Assembly: GCA_903882335.1 (NCBI GenBank)
Contig: CAIRWP010000282.1
Span: forward strand, 1-9,431
Length of the DNA stretch: 9,431 nucleotides
Reading direction: 5' to 3'
From: an uncultured Opitutia bacterium
GTDB taxonomy: Bacteria; Verrucomicrobiota; Verrucomicrobiia; Opitutales; UBA953
Shown here one piece after another: positions 1 through 6,056 of this stretch (position 1 is its first letter; each line of letters starts with the position of its first letter). The notes beneath the pieces are model-generated. The model was given only the letters and a program-made list of their open reading frames with translations, was not told the DNA's origin and ran no database searches. A program made the position numbers and the translations under genes.

Positions 1-5
1 CCCGG

Positions 6-82
6 TGGTGGTCGCGACAGGACTTGAACCTGTGACTTCAGCAATGTGAATGCTGCGCTCTAACCAACTGAGCTACGCGACC
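6..82 (-). tRNA. tRNA-Val (anticodon CAC), CCA encoded
   Basis: Read on the minus strand the segment folds as a full cloverleaf. The 7-bp acceptor stem is GGTCGCG/CGCGACC. The D arm is GCTC/GAGC around AGTTGGTTA. The anticodon stem is CAGCA/TGCTG with loop TTCACAT, and the T arm is ACAGG/CCTGT with loop TTCAAGT. The anticodon is CAC, which reads the valine codon GUG. The discriminator base is A, and a 3' CCA is present in the DNA (complement of TGG at 6-8). All stems are perfectly paired, so it appears intact. No convincing promoter was found upstream (84-140), and the terminator side lies outside the window. Confidence 0.97.
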
Positions 83-193
83 GGCACCGGGGCTATCTAG
101 ATGGCCGTCCCCGGACGGTCGGGCAAGACCGAATTGGCGATGTTTACCCCGTTTCAGGGCGTCCGTCGGCTTGCAACCGGCGGCTGAACCCCA

Positions 194-574
194 ATGTTGG
201 CAGGCATGGACCTCGCCGCGAACCCAGCCTCCCCTCGCGTGGCCGACGAGCGCCTCTTGCGCCTGACGGCGCCGGCGGGGCGCAAGGTCCTGGCCTTGGC
301 CACCCGGGAGGGGCAGGGGTCCTTCCTGCGGGTCGCCATCACCGGCGGCGGGTGCAACGGACTGTCCTACAAGATGCGCTTTGTCGCCGAGCCGAAAGCC
401 GGGGACATCCTCGTCCGCTCGGAGGGGATCGAAGTGCTGGTCGATCCTAAATCCGCCCTCTATCTCCGCGGCACCCATTTGGACTATTCCGACAAGATGA
501 TCGGCGGCGGCTTCAAGTTCTCGAACCCCAACGCCAAGGCGAGTTGTTCGTGCGGGGAGAGTTTCTCGCTCTAG
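194..574 (+). CDS. A-type Fe-S cluster carrier, IscA/ErpA/HesB family
   Basis: Scaffold or carrier protein that receives Fe-S clusters from the ISC or SUF machinery and passes them to cytoplasmic apoproteins. The 126 residues show the family hallmarks: GGGCNGLSY with Cys54, and a C-terminal CSCGESF with Cys118 and Cys120. These are the three ligands of the IscA fold. Residues about 20-126 cover the whole domain, at normal family length. Two in-frame ATGs exist, at 194 and at 206; the second would remove four residues. Neither has a strong ribosome binding site, so the start is uncertain by 12 nt. No isc or suf genes lie nearby, so it cannot be assigned to IscA, SufA or ErpA. A 10-bp inverted repeat overlaps its stop codon. 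Confidence 0.93.
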   Translation: MLAGMDLAANPASPRVADERLLRLTAPAGRKVLALATREGQGSFLRVAITGGGCNGLSYKMRFVAEPKAGDILVRSEGIEVLVDPKSALYLRGTHLDYSDKMIGGGFKFSNPNAKASCSCGESFSL

Positions 575-590
575 TCTGCGACTAGAGCGA
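566..590 (+). terminator. Hairpin overlapping the stop codon of the Fe-S carrier gene
   Basis: A perfect inverted repeat, TCGCTCTAGT then loop CTGCG then ACTAGAGCGA. The left arm includes the TAG stop codon (572-574). There is no T-run after it; purine-rich GGG repeats follow instead. It may act as a rho-independent-like terminator or as a 3'-end-stabilising structure. Termination is inferred; the inverted repeat itself is plain in the sequence. Confidence 0.55.
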
Positions 591-591
591 A

Positions 592-618
592 GGGGCAGGG
601 ATAGGGACAGGGCCAGGG
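592..618 (+). repeat. Period-6 GGGNNN run, G-quadruplex-like
   Basis: Five G-tracts of three or four bases (592-595, 598-600, 604-606, 610-612, 616-618) are separated by 2-3 bases, mostly in a 6-bp rhythm. This fits the usual G3+N1-7 quadruplex pattern on the plus strand, in the transcript tail of the Fe-S carrier gene. Related period-6 G or C runs recur around 7105-7134, 7204-7233 and 8081-8095. Confidence 0.6.
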
Positions 619-662
619 CTAGTTGATTTGTCCGAGGTAGGCGCGGCTCCGCGTGCTTGATT

Positions 663-751
663 GAGTACAGAGGGTTGAGTTGAGTGCAGAGTGCAGAGTA
701 CGGAGTACAGAGTACAGAGTGCGGAGTACGGATTACAGAGTGCGGAGTCGA
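663..751 (+). repeat. GAGTACA-type heptamer tandem array (array 1)
   Basis: From 682 to 751 the sequence divides into ten consecutive 7-bp units without any insertion or deletion: GAGTGCA twice, GAGTACG, GAGTACA twice, GAGTGCG, GAGTACG, GATTACA, GAGTGCG, GAGTCGA. A looser start (GAGTACA, GAGGGTT, GAGTT) extends it to 663. Reading frames through it are short and have no recognisable protein, so it is treated as non-coding. Arrays of the same unit recur at 6087-6135, 7685-7719 and inverted at 7744-7778. Confidence 0.85.
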
Positions 752-967
752 GTTAAGTGCTTAGATGGGAGGGCTAGTCTGACCCCAGCGCTGCCGCGCT
801 CGTTCCGTGGCAAGTTTGTCTCTTCTCTGGCCAACCGGCCAACGGATCAACCCATCAACTCGATTCATCCTTCCCCTGCCTACTGACCGTGTCCCTGTCC
901 CTTCTGTCTCTTTGCCTCTAGGTAGGGACGAGCGTCCCTGCTCGTCCGCGGCCGAAACACGGGGTCT
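752..967 (+). repeat. Composite interspersed repeat, copy 1
   Basis: This aligns imperfectly with 6136-6337. Shared blocks, in the same order, are GTTCCGTGG (802), CTCTTCTCTGGCCAAC (821), TTCATCCTTCCCCTG (864), a CCCTGT-rich pyrimidine tract, TTGCCTCT (912), and finally 47 identical bases (921-967, equal to 6291-6337). Both copies follow a GAGTACA heptamer array ending in the unit GAGTCGA. The 575-1067 spacer, which lies between two convergent genes, therefore consists almost wholly of repeats. I found no gene in it. Confidence 0.8.
922..947 (+). repeat. REP-like element: GTAG plus hairpin, copy A1
   Basis: GTAG at 922-925 is followed at once by stem GGACGAGC (926-933), loop GTCCCT (934-939) and stem GCTCGTCC (940-947). 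An overlapping alternative hairpin is AGGGAC (924-929), loop GAGC, GTCCCT (934-939). A GTAG tetranucleotide at the foot of a short hairpin is the known signature of REP elements processed by RAYT transposases. That link is inference here, because no RAYT gene is in the window. Confidence 0.7.
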
Positions 968-1000
968 AGCACTATCACGCTGCGCGTGCTGAAGCCAGAG

Positions 1001-1045
1001 CCCATGCCGGCGGCCGACCGGGGACGGTCATCCCTGCCTGGTCGG
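1001..1045 (+). repeat. Hairpin module C, copy 1, just past the 3' end of tgt
   Basis: Bases 1001-1030 are identical to 7988-8017. The module contains the inverted repeat CCGACC (1014-1019) / GGTCGG (1040-1045) and an internal GGGA (1021-1024) / TCCC (1031-1034) pair. Its layout resembles the GTAG hairpin (GGGAC, short loop, TCCCTGC) but without GTAG. It lies 23 nt beyond the tgt stop codon, so it might also serve as a transcript end for that gene; this is inferred. Confidence 0.6.
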
Positions 1046-1067
1046 ACTCAGCCTTCGCTTCCCACGC

Positions 1068-2210
1068 TCAATCCGCCGGGATCTCGTCTTTGGCGCCGGC
1101 TTCGTAGCGTTCGCACCAGGCCTTGGACCAGGCGGCGAAGTCGCCCGCGGCGATGTGCGCGTGCGCCTGGGCCATGAGGTCCTGCAGGAAGTGGATGTTG
1201 TGCAGCGCGAGCAAGGTGCCGCCGAGCTGTTCGCCGGCATGGTGCAGATGTCGCAGGTAGGCGCGGGAGAAGTGGCGGCAGGTGTAGTTGTCCATACCTT
1301 CGACCAACGGACGATGGTCCTCGCGGTAACGCAGGTGCTTCACGCTGATCGGGCCATCGGGCGTGAACGCGCCGCCGTGGCGACCGATGCGCGTGGGCAT
1401 CGTGCAGTCGAACATGTCGGCGCCCAGCGCGACCATGCGGAGGAGCTGGGGCGGGGTGCCGACGCCCATGACGTAGCGGGGCTTATTCTTCGGCAGGAGC
1501 GGGGCGACTAGCCCGACCTGATGGAGCATGTGCTCCTCCGGCTCGCCGACGCTGACGCCGCCGATGGCATGGCCGGGGAAATCGAGCCCGCCGAGCTCCT
1601 CGGCGCAACGGATGCGCAGGTCGTCGTAGACCGAGCCTTGGTTGATGCAGAAAAGGTGACGACCCGAGGCGAGGAAGCCGCGATCCTTGGCGAGCTGGAG
1701 CATCTCCTTGGCCCAGCGGATCGAGCGGGTCACGGCGACCTCGCAGGACGTCCGGTCGCACGGGTACGGCGGGCATTCGTCGAGCACCATCGCGATGTCG
1801 GAGCCGAGCGCGTCCTGGATCTCGAAACAGTCCTTCACGTCGAGGAAGAGTTTGTTGCCGTCGAGGTGGGAACTGAAATGGATACCCTCGTCGGTGATGG
1901 TGCGGAGCTTCGCGAGCGAGAAGACCTGGAAGCCGCCGCTATCGGTCAGGATCGGCTTGTCCCAGTGCATGAACTTGTGGAGACCGCCGGCGGCCCGGAC
2001 GATCTCCCGGCCCGGGCGCAGGTTCAGGTGGTAGGTGTTGCTGAGCAGGATCTGGGCGCCGGTATCGGCGACCTGCTGCGGGGAGAGCCCTTTGACCGTG
2101 GCCTGGGTGCCCACCGGCATGAAGACCGGCGTACGGACCTCCCCGTGGGGGGTCTTCAGGACGCCGAGGCGCGCGGCCGTCGTCGTATCGGTCTTAAGCA
2201 AGGTGAACAC
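1068..2210 (-). CDS. tgt: Queuine tRNA-ribosyltransferase, with altered zinc site
   Basis: Exchanges guanine-34 of tRNA-Asp, -Asn, -His and -Tyr for preQ1 in queuosine synthesis, in the cytoplasm. The 380-residue length is normal. The substrate pocket motif TDSGGFQVFSL carries Asp90 (E. coli Asp89), DECPPYP carries Asp144, GVGTP is at 249-253, and FDCTMPTR carries the nucleophile Asp268 (E. coli Asp264). The zinc site is unusual. By simple offset from E. coli Cys302, Cys304, Cys307 and His333, the ligands here are Met306, Asn308, Cys311 and His337 (segment GMDNYTCRHFS), so two cysteines are missing. The start is GTG at 2208-2210 with no visible Shine-Dalgarno. It lies downstream of pyrC on the same strand after a 184-bp spacer. 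Identification is firm; zinc binding and activity are open. Confidence 0.95.
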   Translation of the reverse strand: MFTLLKTDTTTAARLGVLKTPHGEVRTPVFMPVGTQATVKGLSPQQVADTGAQILLSNTYHLNLRPGREIVRAAGGLHKFMHWDKPILTDSGGFQVFSLAKLRTITDEGIHFSSHLDGNKLFLDVKDCFEIQDALGSDIAMVLDECPPYPCDRTSCEVAVTRSIRWAKEMLQLAKDRGFLASGRHLFCINQGSVYDDLRIRCAEELGGLDFPGHAIGGVSVGEPEEHMLHQVGLVAPLLPKNKPRYVMGVGTPPQLLRMVALGADMFDCTMPTRIGRHGGAFTPDGPISVKHLRYREDHRPLVEGMDNYTCRHFSRAYLRHLHHAGEQLGGTLLALHNIHFLQDLMAQAHAHIAAGDFAAWSKAWCERYEAGAKDEIPAD

Positions 2211-2265
2211 GGCGGAAAACTAGGGGGTGGGCAGGCCCGCTGGCAAGGCCAGGAGGAGTAGAGTC

Positions 2266-2380
2266 AAGCGGTTGGCGGTTAGGAGGCTCCAGTCAGCACA
2301 ACGATGCGGGACGCAGACGGTGTGTGGTGTGGCGTCGCCGCCTCCTCCTGTCTCTTGGTTTTCCCAACCGCCAACCGCTT
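2266..2380. repeat. Perfect 15-bp inverted repeat of GCGGTTG-type heptamers in the pyrC-tgt spacer
   Basis: The left arm AAGCGGTTGGCGGTT (2266-2280) is the exact reverse complement of 2366-2380, with an 85-bp loop. Both arms are made of 7-bp units: GCGGTTG, GCGGTTA at 2268-2281, and AACCGCC, AACCGCT, TACCGCC, AACCGCT at 2366-2393. The right array runs to within one base of the TAG stop codon of pyrC (2395-2397). In the pyrC transcript this would form a large stem between pyrC and tgt, possibly ending or separating the two messages (inferred). Confidence 0.75.
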
Positions 2381-2394
2381 ACCGCCAACCGCTA

Positions 2395-3741
2395 CTACCT
2401 CGCATTTCCGTCGAAGCTCAGCCGCGTTCCCTTCGGCGCATCGGCGCGGATCTTGCCGTGCTCGTAGACGCAGACGCCGTTGACGAAGGTGCGTTCGATG
2501 CTACTGCCGAACGTGTGCCCTTCGAAGGGTGACCAGCCGCACTGGTAGAGCAGGCCGGCCTTCGTCACGGGCTGGGGCTTGGCGGGGTCGACGACCACGA
2601 GGTCGGCCCAGTAGCCTTCGCGGATGTACCCGCGCTGTTCGACGCCGAAAAGGATCGCCGGCGCATGGCAGGCACGCTCGATGGCCGTCTCCAGCGTGAA
2701 CGCGCCTTGGCGGGCGAGGTCCATCAGGATCAGCAGCGGGTGCTGAATCAAGGGCAGGCCGGACGGGGCCTTGAAGTAGGTCTGGGACTTCTCCTCCCAG
2801 GTGTGGGGCGCGTGGTCGGTCGCGATCACGTCGATCACGCCGCTCGCCACGGCGGCCCGGACGGCGTCGCGGTCCGCGGCCGTCTTGATCGCCGGGTTGC
2901 ATTTGATCTGGTGGCCGAGGCGCGCGTAGTCGGCGTCGGCGAACCAGAGGTGGTGCACGCAGGCCTCGGCGGTGAGGCGCTTGCCCTTGAGCGGCGCCGC
3001 GCTGAAGAGCGAGAGCTCCTTCGCGGTCGTGATGTGCAGGATGTGCAGACGGGCGTCGTGGCGGCGCGCTAGCCCGGCGGCCAGCGACGAGGAAGCGTAG
3101 CAGGCTTCGACGTCGCGGAGGTTCGGGTGCTCGGCGGCGGGCACGTCCTCGCCCCACCTGGCCTTGGCCGTGGCCTCGGCGGCCTTGATGCGCGGGGTGT
3201 CCTCGCAGTGCGTCAGGATGATGGCGGGCGAGTGGCGGAAGATGCCCTCCAGGGTCGCCTCGCGGTCGACGAGCATGTCCCCGGTCGAGGAACCCATGAA
3301 GACCTTGACCCCGCAGATGCGGCGCGGGTCCATGGACTTCACGACCTCGAGGTTGGTGTTGGTCGCGCCCAGGAAGAAGGAGTAATTGGCCACCGAAGTC
3401 GCCGCCCCGATGGCGTATTTCTTCTCGAGCTCGGCGAGCGTCACCGCCGGCGGGTTGGTGTTAGGCATCTCCATGAACGAGGTCACGCCCCCGGCCACGG
3501 CGGCGCGGGCCTCGCTGGCGATGCAAGCCTTGTGGGTCAGGCCGGGCTCTCGGAAATGGACCTGGTCGTCGATCAGGCCCGGGACGAGCAGCTTGCCGGT
3601 GAGGTCGTATTCCTGGTCGTAGGCGGTACCCGCCGGCACGGTACCGATGCGTTCGATGCGTCCTTCGCGGAGGAGGACATCCGCGTGGAAGCGCCGCCCC
3701 TCGTTGATGATTTCAGCGTTGCGGAGGACGACGGTGGCCAT
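2395..3741 (-). CDS. pyrC: Dihydroorotase (DDQVH subtype)
   Basis: Catalyses the reversible cyclisation of N-carbamoyl-aspartate to dihydroorotate, step three of de novo pyrimidine synthesis, in the cytoplasm. The 448-residue amidohydrolase barrel shows PGLIDDQVHFREPG (55-67, with His62 and Arg64), MPNTNP (92-97), the probable carboxylated Lys146 in GVKVFMGSSTG, metal-ligand candidates His178 and His236, and the catalytic ATDHAPH (307-313, Asp309). Gln60 stands where many dihydroorotases have the first His of the HxH pair. From memory this DDQVH form is normal in the Bacteroidetes-like subgroup, so I do not read it as loss of function. The start is ATG; a GGAGG lies 14 nt upstream, too far to be convincing. 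It sits 54 bp after the unknown gene at 3796-4290, on the same strand. Confidence 0.94.
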   Translation of the reverse strand: MATVVLRNAEIINEGRRFHADVLLREGRIERIGTVPAGTAYDQEYDLTGKLLVPGLIDDQVHFREPGLTHKACIASEARAAVAGGVTSFMEMPNTNPPAVTLAELEKKYAIGAATSVANYSFFLGATNTNLEVVKSMDPRRICGVKVFMGSSTGDMLVDREATLEGIFRHSPAIILTHCEDTPRIKAAEATAKARWGEDVPAAEHPNLRDVEACYASSSLAAGLARRHDARLHILHITTAKELSLFSAAPLKGKRLTAEACVHHLWFADADYARLGHQIKCNPAIKTAADRDAVRAAVASGVIDVIATDHAPHTWEEKSQTYFKAPSGLPLIQHPLLILMDLARQGAFTLETAIERACHAPAILFGVEQRGYIREGYWADLVVVDPAKPQPVTKAGLLYQCGWSPFEGHTFGSSIERTFVNGVCVYEHGKIRADAPKGTRLSFDGNAR

Positions 3742-3795
3742 GCCGCCATCTCAACCCTCCGCCCAGCGACCGCAAACGGGAAAAACGTCCGGGAC

Positions 3796-4290
3796 TCAGC
3801 CGCCGACCTTGACGATGTCCGAAAGGTCGGCCTTCTTCACGCCTTCCGGGTTGATGTTCACGGCGGTCACGCGGAACTGGGCCCCCTTGCGGTGGCTGAA
3901 CTTGAGCACGAAGTTGGTCACGCTGAGCTTCTCCTCGGGGAACAGCTCGTTCTTGCGGGCGACCATGGTGGTCACCAGCTCCTCGACCTGGGTCGACGTG
4001 GCGCCGGGGAGGGCGGTCAGGGTCTTCTTGGCGGCGGCGATCTTCTCCTCGCCTTCGATGGCGGCGTTCCAGATCAGGATGGCCACGTTCATCGCGCCCT
4101 TGGCGGCGGTGTGGTTGTTGCCGGCCTGCTCCAGGATCGGCTGGGAGTACTGGATCAACTTGTCGGCGAAAGTCGGCCCCTTCGGCTTGTCGTCGATCGG
4201 CTGGGGCTTGGGGGCGGGGTCGAAGACGCGACCGATGGGGCGGGGCTTGTTGGTGCCGAAGGCGCCGTGACGATTGCGGGAGGAGGACAT
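3796..4290 (-). CDS. Conserved-looking protein of unknown function, upstream of pyrC
   Basis: A 164-residue protein that I do not recognise. Residues 1-40 are rich in Pro, Lys, Arg and polar residues and look disordered. Residues 40-115 look helical (FADKLIQYSQPILEQAGNN, then an Ala-rich stretch containing ILIWNAAIEGEEK). The C-terminal 45 residues alternate hydrophobic and polar (KLSVTNFVLKFSH, QFRVTAVNINPEG) and look like beta strands. No signal peptide, membrane segment or cysteine is visible. The ATG at 4288-4290 was chosen over an upstream in-frame TTG at 4309-4311, which would add seven residues. It probably shares a transcript with pyrC, 54 bp downstream, and is divergent from the SRPBCC gene. 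Base composition and lack of interruptions argue for a real gene; function is unknown. Confidence 0.75.
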   Translation of the reverse strand: MSSSRNRHGAFGTNKPRPIGRVFDPAPKPQPIDDKPKGPTFADKLIQYSQPILEQAGNNHTAAKGAMNVAILIWNAAIEGEEKIAAAKKTLTALPGATSTQVEELVTTMVARKNELFPEEKLSVTNFVLKFSHRKGAQFRVTAVNINPEGVKKADLSDIVKVGG

Positions 4291-4406
4291 GGCCGGGGGA
4301 GGGGTCTCCAAGGGAAGCCCGCTTCAGGCGGTCGGCAAGCCCTTTCACCCGCCGTCCCTTGACACCCCCCTCGCCGCCCCTCAGCCTACGGCCGTTCCCT
4401 GCCCCC

Positions 4407-4928
4407 GTGTCCGATTACAGCGAAGTCATCCGCAAGCACCGCCGAGACCACCTCTCGACCCCTCACTCCCTCCCGCGCGGCGTGCACCGCTACTTCGAGA
4501 GCACCCTGCTGGCGATGCCGATCGAGCAGGTCTTTGATTTCTTCTCCCGGGCCGAGAACCTCGAGGCAATCACGCCGCCCGAACTGCAGTTCCGGATCAC
4601 GACCCCGATGCCCATCGTGATGGGGCAGGGCACGTTGATCGACTATCGGCTCAAGCTCAACGGCGTCTCCTTCGGTTGGCGCACCCGCATCTCCGCCTGG
4701 GATCCGCCCTACGCTTTCGTGGACGAGCAGCTCAAGGGGCCTTATGCCGTCTGGCATCACACGCACACGTTCGCGGATGAAGGCGGCAAGACACGCATGG
4801 ATGACGAAGTCCTCTACAAACTCCCGCTCTGGCCGCTCGGCGAGGTCGCCTATCCCTTCGTGAAGTCCAAGGTCGAAGGCATCTTCCGTCACCGCCGCGC
4901 TAAGCTCCGGGAAATCTTGGGGGTGTAG
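4407..4928 (+). CDS. SRPBCC-fold (START/Bet v1-like) protein
   Basis: Small helix-grip protein of the polyketide cyclase/dehydrase and lipid-transport superfamily, expected to bind a hydrophobic ligand in a central cavity; the ligand is unknown. From the GTG at 4407 it has 173 residues. Residues 28-46 (HRYFESTLLAMPIEQVFDF) form the first strand and helix. They are followed by ENLEAITPPEL (50-60), GTLIDYRLKLNG (75-86), WRTRISAWDPP (91-101), FVDEQLKGPYAVWHHTHTF (104-122), and a long C-terminal helix ending in IFRHRRAKLREILGV. The frame is open further upstream, and a TTG at 4359 would add 16 low-complexity residues; the GTG seems more plausible but has no Shine-Dalgarno either. No signal peptide is visible. 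It is divergent from the pyrC-side genes and ends in a heptamer array. Confidence 0.85.
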   Translation: MSDYSEVIRKHRRDHLSTPHSLPRGVHRYFESTLLAMPIEQVFDFFSRAENLEAITPPELQFRITTPMPIVMGQGTLIDYRLKLNGVSFGWRTRISAWDPPYAFVDEQLKGPYAVWHHTHTFADEGGKTRMDDEVLYKLPLWPLGEVAYPFVKSKVEGIFRHRRAKLREILGV

Positions 4929-4962
4929 GTGTTAGGTGTTAGGGAGTAGGAAGTAGGGCATA
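4921..4962 (+). repeat. GGTGTTA-type heptamer array starting at the SRPBCC stop codon
   Basis: Six uninterrupted 7-bp units: GGGTGTA, GGTGTTA, GGTGTTA, GGGAGTA, GGAAGTA, GGGCATA. The first unit overlaps the last codons and the TAG stop (4926-4928) of the SRPBCC gene. The sequence differs from the GAGTACA family, but the period is the same. Confidence 0.7.
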
Positions 4963-4989
4963 GGGGCTCAGGGGTGGCTAAGTCGCCGT

Positions 4990-5205
4990 CCTCGACCCAA
5001 CCATCGACTCTGCCCTCGATCCTCCCCTCGACTCTGCCCTCGATCCTCCCCTCGACTCTGCCCTCGATCCTACCATCGACGCTCCCATCGACCCAACCAT
5101 CGACGCTCCCATCGACTCTCCCATCGACTCTCCCCTCGACCCTCCCCTCGACTCCATCATCGACTCTACCCTCTACTCTACCCTCGATCCTACCCTCGAC
5201 TCTGC
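4990..5205 (+). repeat. 18-unit dodecamer tandem array (CMTCGAYYCTSC)
   Basis: Eighteen 12-bp units follow each other with no insertion or deletion. Seventeen contain the palindrome TCGA at the same position (the unit at 5170 has TCTA). A 24-bp higher-order unit, CATCGACTCTGC or CCTCGACTCTGC plus CCTCGATCCT(C/A)C, repeats near the left end. The array fills the gap between the convergent SRPBCC and ThuA-like genes and stops 6 bp before the ThuA stop codon. Because 12 is a multiple of 3, it stays open in several frames (Leu-Pro-Ser-Thr on plus, Ser-Arg/Met-rich on minus), but I regard it as a non-coding minisatellite. Confidence 0.92.
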
Positions 5206-5211
5206 TCGTCC

Positions 5212-6003
5212 TTACTTCGTCAACGTCTCCACCGGCTTCCGGCCGGCCCAGGCGATGCCGCGGAGCAGCAGGGTCTGGACGTCCGGGCGGGAGAAATTGA
5301 CGTAGGTGTGGCCGGGGATGAAGACGAACGCGCGCTGCGCGCCTTCCTTCTCATAGGTCCAGATCTGCGTCTGCGCCTCGAAGCCATCGCCTTTCTTCTT
5401 GGGCGTCGGCGCGGTCGCGAGCGAGTGGATGCCCGGGAGCATATCGAGGTCGTAGTAGATCTCGTCCTTCATGCCGAAGTCGGCCACGCCTTTCGTGATC
5501 GGGTGCTCGCGGTCCACGAAGTTCAGCTGCATCGGGCCTTCGCGCCACTTCGTGACCTTCTGACGCCAGGAGCCGCCGAGGAGGTCGCGGTAATAGTCGT
5601 CCGAAGCGCCGCCACCGGCGACCGCCCCAGCATGAATCACCACGAAGCCGCCGCCGCGCTTCGCGTAGGCGTCGATGGTCGCGCGTTCCTCCGGCTTGAA
5701 GTTACCGCCGACCTGGCGGTGGATGATGAGGACATCGGTTTCGGCCAGTTGCGCGGCGGTCGGGAAGGTGTCGCCGCCATTCACCTGGGCGCCGCGTTCC
5801 TTGAGCAGGGGCACCCAGTCGCGCAGGAAGGCCGGGTGATCATGGTCGCCGGGGCCGTGGGACTTCGGGCCGGAGCGGAGGAAGATCCGGAGCGGCTTCG
5901 AGCCAGGGCCCGTCGCGGGAATAGGGTCGGGGCCGCCGGTCTTAGGGGCCACGTCGGCGGCGAAAACAGTGCAGAGGGCCAGGAGGGGGAGCAGGCAACG
6001 CAT
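5212..6003 (-). CDS. Secreted ThuA-like domain protein
   Basis: Protein of 263 residues with a short signal peptide (MRCLLPLLALCTVFAADV, probable cleavage near residue 15-16) and a ThuA (trehalose-utilisation) domain, a glutamine-amidotransferase-like flavodoxin fold. Visible family features are GGGFVVIHAG (117-126), YYRDLLGGSW (137-146), REHPITKG (165-172), DEIYYDLDML (180-189), and GHTYVNFSRPDVQTLL with GIAWAG near the C-terminus (231-254). ThuA-like proteins are linked to sugar catabolism in rhizobia, and secreted versions are frequent in Planctomycetes and Verrucomicrobia. The substrate here is unknown. The start is ATG at 6001-6003; the upstream 20 nt on the coding strand read CCTCCTAACTACTAAGC, with no Shine-Dalgarno. 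It stands alone, 410 bp from the next gene on its strand. Confidence 0.88.
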   Translation of the reverse strand: MRCLLPLLALCTVFAADVAPKTGGPDPIPATGPGSKPLRIFLRSGPKSHGPGDHDHPAFLRDWVPLLKERGAQVNGGDTFPTAAQLAETDVLIIHRQVGGNFKPEERATIDAYAKRGGGFVVIHAGAVAGGGASDDYYRDLLGGSWRQKVTKWREGPMQLNFVDREHPITKGVADFGMKDEIYYDLDMLPGIHSLATAPTPKKKGDGFEAQTQIWTYEKEGAQRAFVFIPGHTYVNFSRPDVQTLLLRGIAWAGRKPVETLTK

Positions 6004-6056
6004 GCTTAGTAGTTAGGAGGATGAGCCAAGGATGGCAAGGAGTGAGGAGGGCGTCG

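Noticed and set aside
84..140. Promoter for the minus-strand tRNA-Val
   Set aside because: A TTGCCC hexamer is present on the minus strand, but no matching -10 hexamer at suitable spacing could be found.
663..751. Possible CRISPR array
   Set aside because: Units are 7 bp and contiguous with no spacers, and no cas gene is near; the same holds for the 12-bp array.
680..992. Short plus-strand frames within the repeat-filled spacer
   Set aside because: They are translations of the GAGTACA array and the composite repeat; related copies at 6087-6386 do not preserve the same frames.
1521..2261. Plus-strand open frame opposite tgt
   Set aside because: Antisense shadow of tgt, whose motifs are unmistakable; the plus frame shows only charged, low-information sequence.
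3550..3570. Loss of the first metal-binding His in dihydroorotase (Gln60 in DDQVH)
   Set aside because: From family knowledge DDQVHFREPG is the normal form in the Bacteroidetes-like dihydroorotase subgroup, and the other catalytic residues are intact.
3127..4362. Long plus-strand open frame opposite pyrC and the unknown gene
   Set aside because: It is the GC-rich antisense of two well-supported minus-strand genes, crosses their boundary, and has no recognisable domain (Gly/Val/Arg-rich).
4359..4364. TTGACA as a -35 box, or TTG as the start of the SRPBCC gene
   Set aside because: No acceptable -10 box lies about 17 bp downstream, and the 16 residues added by the TTG start are low-complexity Pro/Ser/Leu.
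4974..5300. Plus-strand frame encoding a Leu-Pro-Ser-Thr repeat protein, and a Ser/Arg/Met-rich minus frame (4978-5160)
   Set aside because: Both frames are by-products of a 12-bp tandem array. The plus frame runs into the 3' end of the ThuA-like gene, and there is no signal peptide or start context. Translation is left as a test in the findings.
6014..6022. AGGAGGATG on the plus strand as a strong ribosome binding site and start
   Set aside because: The SD-like motif directly abuts the ATG with no spacing, and no coding frame of note follows; it lies in the leader of the minus-strand ThuA-like gene.
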